Source: JABDMH01 sp964428345 (GTDB lineage Bacteria; Bacteroidota; Bacteroidia; Chitinophagales; Saprospiraceae). From it: DNA of 64,000 bases. Numbering within the stretch: position 1 is the stretch's first letter; each line of letters begins with the position of its first letter. Under the pieces are notes generated by a model. It had not been told where the DNA came from, did not search any database, and saw only the letters and a list, made by a program, of their open reading frames with translations. Location: positions 1-64,000 of the forward strand of contig CAYRYD010000028.1 of NCBI GenBank assembly GCA_964428345.1. Direction: 5' to 3'. Below, piece by piece: positions 52,720 through 60,146 of the stretch. The translations under genes and the position numbers were made by a program.

Positions 52720-53760
52720 TTAAGGTGCCGGATTACTGATCTCTTTATGTACGGCTTCAATCTCCTGTAACATTTGAGGTGTCAGATTAAAATGGATACT
52801 GTCGATATTCTCCTTAAGCTGATCCAGATTGGTCGCTCCGACGATGGTACTGGTAAGAAATGACCTGGTATTGACAAAACCCAGGGCCATCTGTGCCAGG
52901 CTCACCTGATATTTATTAGCGATCTCCAGATAACGGGTGGTGGCTTTCCAGGCCATTTCACCACTGTAACGGGACATCTGTTTATACTTGTTCATCCGGT
53001 CATTGGGAGTGTCACGTTTTTCGTGAAACTTCCCCGAAAGGAGGCCAAAAGCCAGTGGCGAATAAGCCAGAAGACCAGCATTTTGGCGGACAGAAACCTC
53101 TGCCAACCCCACTTCATAACTCCGGTTTAAAAGACTGTAAGGATTTTGTATACTGACCAGTCGCGGCAATTGATGTTTATCAGCGAGATGAAGGCAGCGC
53201 ATAGCAGCCCAGGCGGTCTCGTTGGATAGACCCCAGTACCTGATTTTCCCTGCTTTCACCAGATTATCTATGCCTTCCAGTACTTCCAGAAAATTATCGA
53301 CCCAGGGATCGCTGTCATCATGACTGTATCCAAGCCTGCCAAAAAAATTGGTTTTTCTCTCCGGGGTATGCAACTGATAGAGATCGATGTAATCGGTCTG
53401 CATCCTCCGTAAGCTACCATCAACGGCTGATTGAAGAGTTTCCTTCCTAAAATTAATTTCCGGTCTTACCCAGGGGGCACCGTTACCCGGCCCTACGATT
53501 TTGGATGCCAGAATTACTTTATGGCGATTACCTGTTCGCTTAAACCAGGTGCCGAGGTATTGTTCAGTCAAGCCCTGGGTCTTTGGTTGAATAGGAACCG
53601 CATACAATTCGGCGGTATCAAAAAAATTAATACCCTGATCCAGAGCATAATCCATTTGCGCATGGGCATCTTTTTCTGTGTTCTGCTCTCCCCAGGTCAT
53701 GGTTCCCAGACAAATCTTGCTTACTTTCAGACCGGTTTGACCAAGAATATCGTATTTCAT
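52720..53760 (-). CDS. Aldo/keto reductase, Tas-like
   Basis: 346-residue NADPH-dependent oxidoreductase. Motifs: KVSKICLGTMTWGEQNTEKDAH in pieces, the catalytic tetrad Asp48 and Tyr53 (FFDTAELYAVP), Lys87 (ILASKIVG) and His131 (LYQLHTPER), then WGLSNETAWAAM, NPYSLLNRSYEVGLAEVS in pieces, and PNDRMNKYKQMSRY. The AELYAVP and LGTWFKRTGNR stretches are typical of the Tas/YajO-type subgroup. Reduces unidentified aldehydes or ketones in the cytoplasm. Confidence 0.93.
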   Translation of the reverse strand: MKYDILGQTGLKVSKICLGTMTWGEQNTEKDAHAQMDYALDQGINFFDTAELYAVPIQPKTQGLTEQYLGTWFKRTGNRHKVILASKIVGPGNGAPWVRPEINFRKETLQSAVDGSLRRMQTDYIDLYQLHTPERKTNFFGRLGYSHDDSDPWVDNFLEVLEGIDNLVKAGKIRYWGLSNETAWAAMRCLHLADKHQLPRLVSIQNPYSLLNRSYEVGLAEVSVRQNAGLLAYSPLAFGLLSGKFHEKRDTPNDRMNKYKQMSRYSGEMAWKATTRYLEIANKYQVSLAQMALGFVNTRSFLTSTIVGATNLDQLKENIDSIHFNLTPQMLQEIEAVHKEISNPAP

Positions 53761-53848
53761 ATTAAATTGGACAATTTGAAAAGATTCACAAAAAGGTTCG
53801 AAAATAAGTAAAATCTTTTGAGTCTGTCAGCCATGAAATTTTAGGCAT

Positions 53849-54418
53849 ATGAATTATTCCGATTGGAAAACACTCGATCAATCCATTGTTTACGATAATC
53901 CCTGGATCAGGGTAGAACACCGGAATGTCATCAATCCGGCCGGTAATCAGGGGATTTATGGCACCGTCCATTTCAAAAATATTGCGATTGCAATTCTAGC
54001 AGTGGATGATCAGGGTTATACCTATATCGTTGGACAACACCGGTATGTATTGCAAAGATACAGCTGGGAAATTCCAGAAGGTGGATGTCCGGAAGACGAG
54101 GATCCGCTGACAGCAGCTAAACGCGAACTGAAAGAAGAAACCGGTCTGGAAGCAATCAGTTGGAAGCCTATCCTGGAGATGGACATTTCCAATTCGGTAT
54201 CAGATGAGCACAGCATTAGTTATTTAGCCCGGGGGATCAGCAATGGCATTTCGGATCCGGAAGAAACCGAAAATCTTGAAGTACGGAAAATTCCTTTTAA
54301 CGATTTAGTTGGTATGGTGATGAATGGGGAGATAAGAGATGCGTTGACCATAGCAACTGTATTGAAGGCACGTGAGCTGTTAAGAAGCAACGATATCGAG
54401 ACTTTCGAAGCAGATTGA
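53849..54418 (+). CDS. NUDIX hydrolase, ADP-ribose pyrophosphatase type
   Basis: 189 residues. The NUDIX box GGCPEDEDPLTAAKRELKEETGL is canonical, preceded by RYVLQRYSWEIPEGGCP, typical of ADP-ribose/ADP-sugar pyrophosphatases. The N-terminal half has IRVEHRNVINPAGNQGIYGTVHFK in pieces, as in the family dimerisation domain. It cleaves an NDP-sugar or ADP-ribose to AMP and a sugar phosphate. Divergent from the aldo/keto reductase with an 88-bp gap. Confidence 0.9.
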   Translation: MNYSDWKTLDQSIVYDNPWIRVEHRNVINPAGNQGIYGTVHFKNIAIAILAVDDQGYTYIVGQHRYVLQRYSWEIPEGGCPEDEDPLTAAKRELKEETGLEAISWKPILEMDISNSVSDEHSISYLARGISNGISDPEETENLEVRKIPFNDLVGMVMNGEIRDALTIATVLKARELLRSNDIETFEAD

Positions 54419-54645
54419 ACCGATGAATGCCTCAATACCTGATAGCCGACTGATCAGGTTGACATGCAATGCTGAGAGGCACCCCTGTCCTCGATCATAG
54501 CAGCACCTGTCAAAAAGGATCATCATTAAGGAATCGAGAAAACTTTCAAAAATTCAATTTGAATCATATTTTCTGCAACCATTCCGGACTTTCTGCGTCC
54601 CTACCTGGTAGTGATCAAAATCTCCAGATCTAAACGCAAACTGCC

Positions 54646-57102
54646 ATGCTGTTAAATTACCTGAAAATCAGTCTCCGGAATCTTTATAAGCATAGATTAT
54701 TCAGCTTGACTAATATTGCCGGACTCTCCATTGGGGTATTGTGCTGTCTGTTGATCCTGATGTATGTCGGCCATGAACTCCGCTATGAGCGATGGAATCC
54801 AAACATGGACCGCATCGTACGACCGTACGGTGATATCAATTTTGGTGGCAATCTGATGCGTATGGCCGTCTCTGGTTCGGTCGTGGCGCCGGATGCGGCG
54901 AATGTACTGCCAGAGATCGAGGATTGGTGCAGGTTTCGGGACTACGGATCTTACCTGGTAAGAGAAGAGGGTACCGATCACCTCAATGTTTTGGTGAGAG
55001 AGGCTTTGACGGTTGACAGTACCTTTTTCAATCTTTTTCCGCTCAAGCTGCTGGAGGGAAATGCAGAAACCTGCCTCAGAGATCCCAGGAACCTGGTGAT
55101 CTCCCAGTCACTGGCCGGAAAATTATTTGGATCGGTCAGCAACGCGATGGGGAAAAACCTGTTGTTGGATAACCGCGATTCCTGGTCTATCAGGGGTGTT
55201 TTTGAAAATATCCCGGGAACCACCCACTTTAAAGCTGATATACTGTTATCCATGAATGGCAACGAAGAAGTGGAGACTTCACCACCTCTCTGGGCGGCGA
55301 GTAACAATTTTCACACTTATCTACTTCTGAAGGATGGCACCGATTACGAGACTTTCAGTGAAAAATTCGAGAACCTATCCCGGGAAAAGATGGAAATTAC
55401 CAGCAGTAATTTACTCGGCATGACACTGGAAGAATTCGAAAAAACCGGTCAGCATGCCCGCTATCCACTCCAGCGTTTGAAGGACATACATTTATGGTCT
55501 GACCTGCAATATGAATTGGATGCAAATGGTGATATTAAATATATCTGGATATTCTCGGCGGTAGCTTTATTTGTTTTGCTCATAGCGTGCATCAATTTCA
55601 TGAATCTGACTACCGCCAAATCATCACAGCGAGGCAAGGAAATTGCCGTCAGAAAAGTCCTGGGTAGCCAGCGCCAGCAATTGGTCCATCAGTTTCTCAG
55701 TGAAGCCATTGTTATGACCTCCCTCTCCGTGATACTGGCAGTGGTGGCCAGCATTTTTCTCAGACCCTGGTTTAATGCATTGACCGGTACCGAATTGTAT
55801 ATGCCGTGGGGAAATTTTAAGTTTTGGCTGGTCCTAGCGGGCGGCATATTATTGGTAGGTCTGCTGGCCGGAAGTTACCCTGCATTTTTTCTTTCTGCAT
55901 TTAAACCCATGCAAATCATGAGGGCCTCGGGTCACGGCAAGACAAGGGGCGATCAACTACTTCGCAATGGACTGGTTGTCTTTCAATTTATTATTGCGAC
56001 AGCCTTAATAATCGGTACTTTTCTCATTTATCAGCAATTGAATTACATTCAAAATAAAAAATTGGGCTTTAAAAAGAATCAGATCATTGTAGTGGATGAT
56101 ACATACACCCTTCGAAACAACATTGAGTCATTTAAGCAACAGATTTTACAAAATCCGGCGGTTACCTCTGTGAGTATTTCGTCATACTTGCCCATACCTT
56201 CATCCCGTAGCAATTCGACGTATTCGAAAGCCAGAGAATTCCGGGAAGACCTGGCGATAAGCCTGGAACAGTGGGTGGTTGATCATGATTATGCCAGGAC
56301 GTACGATCTGAAAATCAAGGAAGGACGGTTTTTCGACCGTGCTCATGGTGGTGACAGTACAGGTATAGTGCTAAACGAATCCGCCATTAAAATCCTGGGA
56401 TTTGATGAACCGATCGGTCAAAAGATTTACGGGGTTAACGACTTTCAGGGTTCACCGCAGCCGGAAGATTTTACCGAGTATACGATTATCGGAGTAGTGG
56501 AAGATTTCCATTTCGAAAGTCTGCGAGAAAGTATTGGTTCATTGGGTTTATTTTTGGGAAGGTCTACCGGAAATGTATCGGTAGCCTATCAGGCAGGTAG
56601 TACCGAGGATGTAATAGCCAATCTGGAGACACTATGGCAGAAACAATCACCAAACCAGCCTTTTGCCTACCGGTTTGTCGATGAAGCATTTGGCAAAATG
56701 TATGAGGCTGAGCGCCGGATTGGTACGATCACGCTGATTTTTGCATCACTTGCGATTCTGGTATCCTGTTTGGGGCTTTTTGGATTATCCACCTTTGTTG
56801 TAGAACAGCGAACCAAAGAAATTGGAATCCGGAAGGTGCTGGGTGCCGGAGTGTTGAACATTGTGACTCTTTTATCGCGTCAATTCTTAGGACTGGTTGG
56901 ACTGGGAATCATCATTGCGATACCGGTGAGCTGGTATTTTCTCAGTGGGTGGCTGGACAATTTTGCCTACCGGATCGAAATCCGGTGGTATGTTTTTTTA
57001 CTGGCTGCGCTGGTGGCTATTATGATAGCATTTTTTACGGTTGGATCGCAAAGTCTCAAGGTGGCCATCATGAATCCGGTGAAGGCAATAAGGAATGAAT
57101 GA
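54646..57102 (+). CDS. MacB/FtsX-type ABC transporter permease
   Basis: 818 residues, the standard length of the Bacteroidetes permease with two FtsX cores. Starts LLNYLKISLRNLYKHRLFSLTNIAGLSIG in pieces (first helix about 20-42), followed by a large periplasmic MacB-PCD domain (about 45-295), three helices with the FMNLTTAKSSQRGKEIAVRKVLGSQR segment, a helix with a second periplasmic domain (about 440-680) and three helices ending with RTKEIGIRKVLGAG. No ATPase subunit is adjacent. The substrate is unknown; such permeases usually handle lipoproteins, peptides or drugs, or signal through mechanotransmission. The repeat array starts 25 bp after its stop. Confidence 0.88.
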   Translation: MLLNYLKISLRNLYKHRLFSLTNIAGLSIGVLCCLLILMYVGHELRYERWNPNMDRIVRPYGDINFGGNLMRMAVSGSVVAPDAANVLPEIEDWCRFRDYGSYLVREEGTDHLNVLVREALTVDSTFFNLFPLKLLEGNAETCLRDPRNLVISQSLAGKLFGSVSNAMGKNLLLDNRDSWSIRGVFENIPGTTHFKADILLSMNGNEEVETSPPLWAASNNFHTYLLLKDGTDYETFSEKFENLSREKMEITSSNLLGMTLEEFEKTGQHARYPLQRLKDIHLWSDLQYELDANGDIKYIWIFSAVALFVLLIACINFMNLTTAKSSQRGKEIAVRKVLGSQRQQLVHQFLSEAIVMTSLSVILAVVASIFLRPWFNALTGTELYMPWGNFKFWLVLAGGILLVGLLAGSYPAFFLSAFKPMQIMRASGHGKTRGDQLLRNGLVVFQFIIATALIIGTFLIYQQLNYIQNKKLGFKKNQIIVVDDTYTLRNNIESFKQQILQNPAVTSVSISSYLPIPSSRSNSTYSKAREFREDLAISLEQWVVDHDYARTYDLKIKEGRFFDRAHGGDSTGIVLNESAIKILGFDEPIGQKIYGVNDFQGSPQPEDFTEYTIIGVVEDFHFESLRESIGSLGLFLGRSTGNVSVAYQAGSTEDVIANLETLWQKQSPNQPFAYRFVDEAFGKMYEAERRIGTITLIFASLAILVSCLGLFGLSTFVVEQRTKEIGIRKVLGAGVLNIVTLLSRQFLGLVGLGIIIAIPVSWYFLSGWLDNFAYRIEIRWYVFLLAALVAIMIAFFTVGSQSLKVAIMNPVKAIRNE

Positions 57103-57126
57103 CAATCTATCCTGGTGATGTGAAGC

Positions 57127-58110
57127 GTTTAACCATCTGAACCATTCCATTCAACCGTTGTGAACGACTACGATGACCACGAGAGCACCTTATCGAGGGG
57201 CAGTTGGGGGAGTTGATCGCCCATCCAGCTTATCCGTTTGAACCGTTTGAACCGTTCTAACCGTTATGAACGGCTATGATGACTTCGAACGCCACCCTTA
57301 TCGACGGGCAGTTGGGGGAGCGGATCTCCCATTCCAGCTTAACAGTTTGAACCGTTCTAACCGTTACGAACGGCTATGAACGCCATGGTCACTAGCCGCC
57401 CAGAAGGACAGTTCAGAACCATACCCCTTTCCAGCTTATCCGTTTGAACCGTTCTAACCGATATGAACGGCTATAATGACCACGAACGCCACCTTACCTG
57501 GAGCTTAATCCGCAACCTAATCGTCTTTCCAACTTATCCGTTTGAACCGTTCTAACCGTTGTGAACGGCTATAATGACCACGAACGCCACCTTACCTGGA
57601 GCTTAATCCGCAACCTAATCGTCTTTCCAACTTATCCGTTTGAACCGTTCTAACCGTTATGAACGGCTATGATGACCACGAGCGCTACCCTTACCGAGGG
57701 GGCAGTTGGGATAGCTGATCGCCTTTTCCAGCTTGTCCGTTTGAACCGTTCCAACCGTTATGAACGGCTATGATGACTTCGAACGCCACCCTTATCGAGG
57801 GGGCAGTTGGGATACTGATCGCCCTTTTTAGCTTATCCGTTTGAACCGTTCTAACCGTTACGAACGGCTATGATGACTTCGAACGCCTCCCTTATCGAGG
57901 GGGCAGTTGGATACTGATCGCCCTTTTTAGCTTATCCGTTTGAACCGTTCCAACCGTTACGAACGGCTATGATGACTTCGAACGCCACCCTACCTGGAGG
58001 GCAATCCGAAACTTATTCGCCCTTTCCAGCTTATCCGTTTGAACCGTTCTAACCGTTATGAACGGCTACGATGATTACGAATACCACCCTACCTGGAGGT
58101 CAATAAAATT
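57127..58110. repeat. Tandem array of about 99-bp noncoding repeats (ten units)
   Basis: About ten head-to-tail units whose conserved core begins CCGTTTGAACCGTTCTAACC and continues GTTATGAACGGCTATGATGA, then CGAACGCCACC. GTTTGAACC starts are at 57236, 57346, 57442, 57540, 57638, 57739, 57839, 57938 and 58037, with a degenerate unit at 57127. Spacings are 110, 96, 98, 98, 101, 100, 99 and 99 bp. The inter-core part exists in two or three variants (CGAGGGGGCAGTTGGGAT type and CCTGGAGCTTAATCCGCAAC type). Units at 57442 and 57540 differ in only two bases. Each core contains the imperfect palindrome CCGTTATGAACGG, which can form a hairpin. No frame above 60 codons is open through it. Confidence 0.93.
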
Positions 58111-58205
58111 TCAAAACTCACTGATTGATGATTTCTCCGGATACCTTATGTTCTGATATCCACTTTTCTTGTTATCTTAATACCATTTCAATCAATGAGA
58201 ACCTT

Positions 58206-58586
58206 ATGACCTTACCCCGTCCAGTAAAATTTTGCCCTATTTGTTCGACAGAACTGCTTGGCAGGATAGATAAAATCTTCTGTTCTGTTCACTGTAAAAA
58301 CATTTATCACCGTAAACGAAAAGCACAACGCCTCCCTTTTACCGATCCTATCGATAAAATGCTGCACAGAAACTGGGTTATCCTGACAGAAATCCATGAA
58401 GAAATCGGTAAAAACAAAATGTTCATACCCCTCTCCCGTCTCCTGAAGGCTGGATTCCATACCAATTATTTTACGACCAGACAGGTGAATTCCAAGGGAA
58501 AAGAATACTTCTTTATCTATAACTATGGATGGATGATGTTTAGTGAAAAAGAAGTAATGGTAACCCGGATGAAAAATCCCAAATAA
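58206..58586 (+). CDS. Small zinc-ribbon protein, unknown function
   Basis: 126 residues from ATG 58206. The N-terminus KFCPICSTELLGRIDKIFC in one run continues SVHCKN, giving Cys10, Cys13, Cys26 and Cys30 (C-x2-C-x12-C-x3-C), a zinc ribbon followed by a basic patch (YHRKRKAQR). The rest has no known domain but includes HRNWVILTEIHEEIG and a hydrophobic aromatic end (FFIYNYGWMMF). A nucleic-acid-binding role is plausible but not shown. The gene starts about 95 bp after the repeat array ends; an in-frame ATG at 58125 would extend it upstream towards the array. Confidence 0.7.
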   Translation: MTLPRPVKFCPICSTELLGRIDKIFCSVHCKNIYHRKRKAQRLPFTDPIDKMLHRNWVILTEIHEEIGKNKMFIPLSRLLKAGFHTNYFTTRQVNSKGKEYFFIYNYGWMMFSEKEVMVTRMKNPK

Positions 58587-58650
58587 ATAGAATCCCTCAA
58601 ACTTATTAAATCCGGGTGGTTTGATCTGTTTACGGAAAAACACCTTCACA

Positions 58651-60024
58651 TTAATTCATTCTCATCAGATCGAGTATGATATCCAGGGTTGCATTCCAGG
58701 CATCTCGTACGGCATCGGAGGAAGAATCTCCCAAAGTCTCCGAAATGGTCTCCAGAAGAACTTCCTTTACAATAGGATAATGTTCGGGTAACACACCATA
58801 TTCTTTGTGCTGAATGCCCAGTTGTCGCAAGCCAGATTTAAGGTAATCCGGTCTACTCAACGCATAGACCACACCCCGAAGCATATGCGTCAGCATATAT
58901 CCCTGTACCAGCATATCCGTGGTGAAAAGATTACGTACTTCCGGAGCCCGGGCAAATAACTTTTGGTAGAACCGGGCAGCGAACTCCACTTCATTACTCA
59001 GGATTTGCTTGATGGATGACTGGATCAGAAAATTGGTCTCATTTTTTGTAAAACCCACGACCTCATAAATCTGAAATTTTCCTTTTTTCCCCTTCAGATA
59101 GACTGTTGACTCCAATCCCAATGCGATCCTTCCTTCCGGTATCCGGTCTTTAACCTCTTTCGAAATGAGGACCTGAGTGCCCAAATCCTTGTTCTTGGTC
59201 TGAATACGGCTGGTCACATTCATCGGATCACCCACTACCGCAAACTGCTTATACCGCTCATGCCCGATATTCCCGATATATGATTTTCCAAAGTGGATCC
59301 CGACTCCGATTTTCAAAGGAGTGATGAAATCCCTGAATTCCCATTTATTGAGCATCTCCAGGGTAGTCAGCATTCCCATCCCTGCCCGCACGGCGTCCAT
59401 GCAAATCTTTTCCGGCGTGCCTCCTCCCACACCAAACAGCGCAATAATCTCATCTCCGGCATATTGATAAATAATGCCATTATTCATATATACCGGATCC
59501 CCCAGGGCGGTAAAGAAACGATTCAGGATAAATGCCAAATCAAAATTTGACTGGGCTTCCGCGATCTGGGTATAATTACGCATATCACAAAAAAGAAAGG
59601 CCATTTCCTTCTCCTCTCCGGTTCCCAATTTGATGGTTTCCAACTGCAGATTTGCCGTCTCCGCATTGGTCCATATCAGACGTTCAATGGAGACCGGCCC
59701 ACCCTGGAGATTCACCTGACAGCCAAGACGTATTGATGAGTCCCACTGCCGCTCTGCCGCCATTTTCTTCTCCGCTTTGGAGGGTTTTGACACGTTATCT
59801 ACCCCATCAACTATCCGTATCCGGCAGGTCGTGCACATTCCGTAGCCTCCACATTCATGTAAATGAGGTATTTTATTCAGGATCGAATGTCTCAGAATGG
59901 TCTGACCCTTCTCAATTGGAACCGCCTTATTTAGCACAACATATTTAAGCATAGGCCCTACTTCTTCTTGTGTTGTCCCTGAATCCCCAACCCCTGCGAA
60001 ATAATTTTTTAAATTATCCGGCAC
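58651..60024 (-). CDS. Ferredoxin-cyclase-globin fusion protein
   Basis: 457 residues in three domains. (1) About 25-120: adrenodoxin-type [2Fe-2S] ferredoxin with Cys58, Cys64, Cys67 and Cys102 (C-x5-C-x2-C-x34-C; HECGGYGMCTTCRIR and RLGCQ). (2) About 138-325: class III nucleotidyl cyclase, metal aspartates 147 (FCDMRNYT) and 191 (YAGDEIIALFG), Asn269 and Arg273 (GDPMNVTSRIQ). The residues that normally select the purine (Lys; Asp or Thr) are Gln187 and Ala262. (3) About 330-457: flavohaemoglobin-like globin with Tyr353 (B10), Gln374 (E7) and proximal His406 (GIQHKEYGVLPEHYP). No membrane helix, so cytoplasmic. It is divergent from the LuxR-type regulator at 122 bp. Likely a redox/O2/NO-responsive cyclase; the product is uncertain. 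Confidence 0.88.
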   Translation of the reverse strand: MPDNLKNYFAGVGDSGTTQEEVGPMLKYVVLNKAVPIEKGQTILRHSILNKIPHLHECGGYGMCTTCRIRIVDGVDNVSKPSKAEKKMAAERQWDSSIRLGCQVNLQGGPVSIERLIWTNAETANLQLETIKLGTGEEKEMAFLFCDMRNYTQIAEAQSNFDLAFILNRFFTALGDPVYMNNGIIYQYAGDEIIALFGVGGGTPEKICMDAVRAGMGMLTTLEMLNKWEFRDFITPLKIGVGIHFGKSYIGNIGHERYKQFAVVGDPMNVTSRIQTKNKDLGTQVLISKEVKDRIPEGRIALGLESTVYLKGKKGKFQIYEVVGFTKNETNFLIQSSIKQILSNEVEFAARFYQKLFARAPEVRNLFTTDMLVQGYMLTHMLRGVVYALSRPDYLKSGLRQLGIQHKEYGVLPEHYPIVKEVLLETISETLGDSSSDAVRDAWNATLDIILDLMRMN

Positions 60025-60146
60025 TTATTCAGCAATGTAGCTAAATTCCGGGTTCATAGCGGTCTTTGAAGGTAATACTATCATCACACATCAGGAAGTT
60101 ATATCATTCATCAACTTCAGAACAAAATCTGTTATATTAGACTCAA

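Noticed and set aside
54436..54465. Hairpin ACCTGAT/ATCAGGT after the NUDIX gene as a terminator
   Set aside because: Seven-bp arms exist but no T tract follows, so termination cannot be claimed.
57127..58110. CRISPR array
   Set aside because: Period is about 99 bp, the segments between cores are themselves repeated rather than unique, and no cas genes are in the window.
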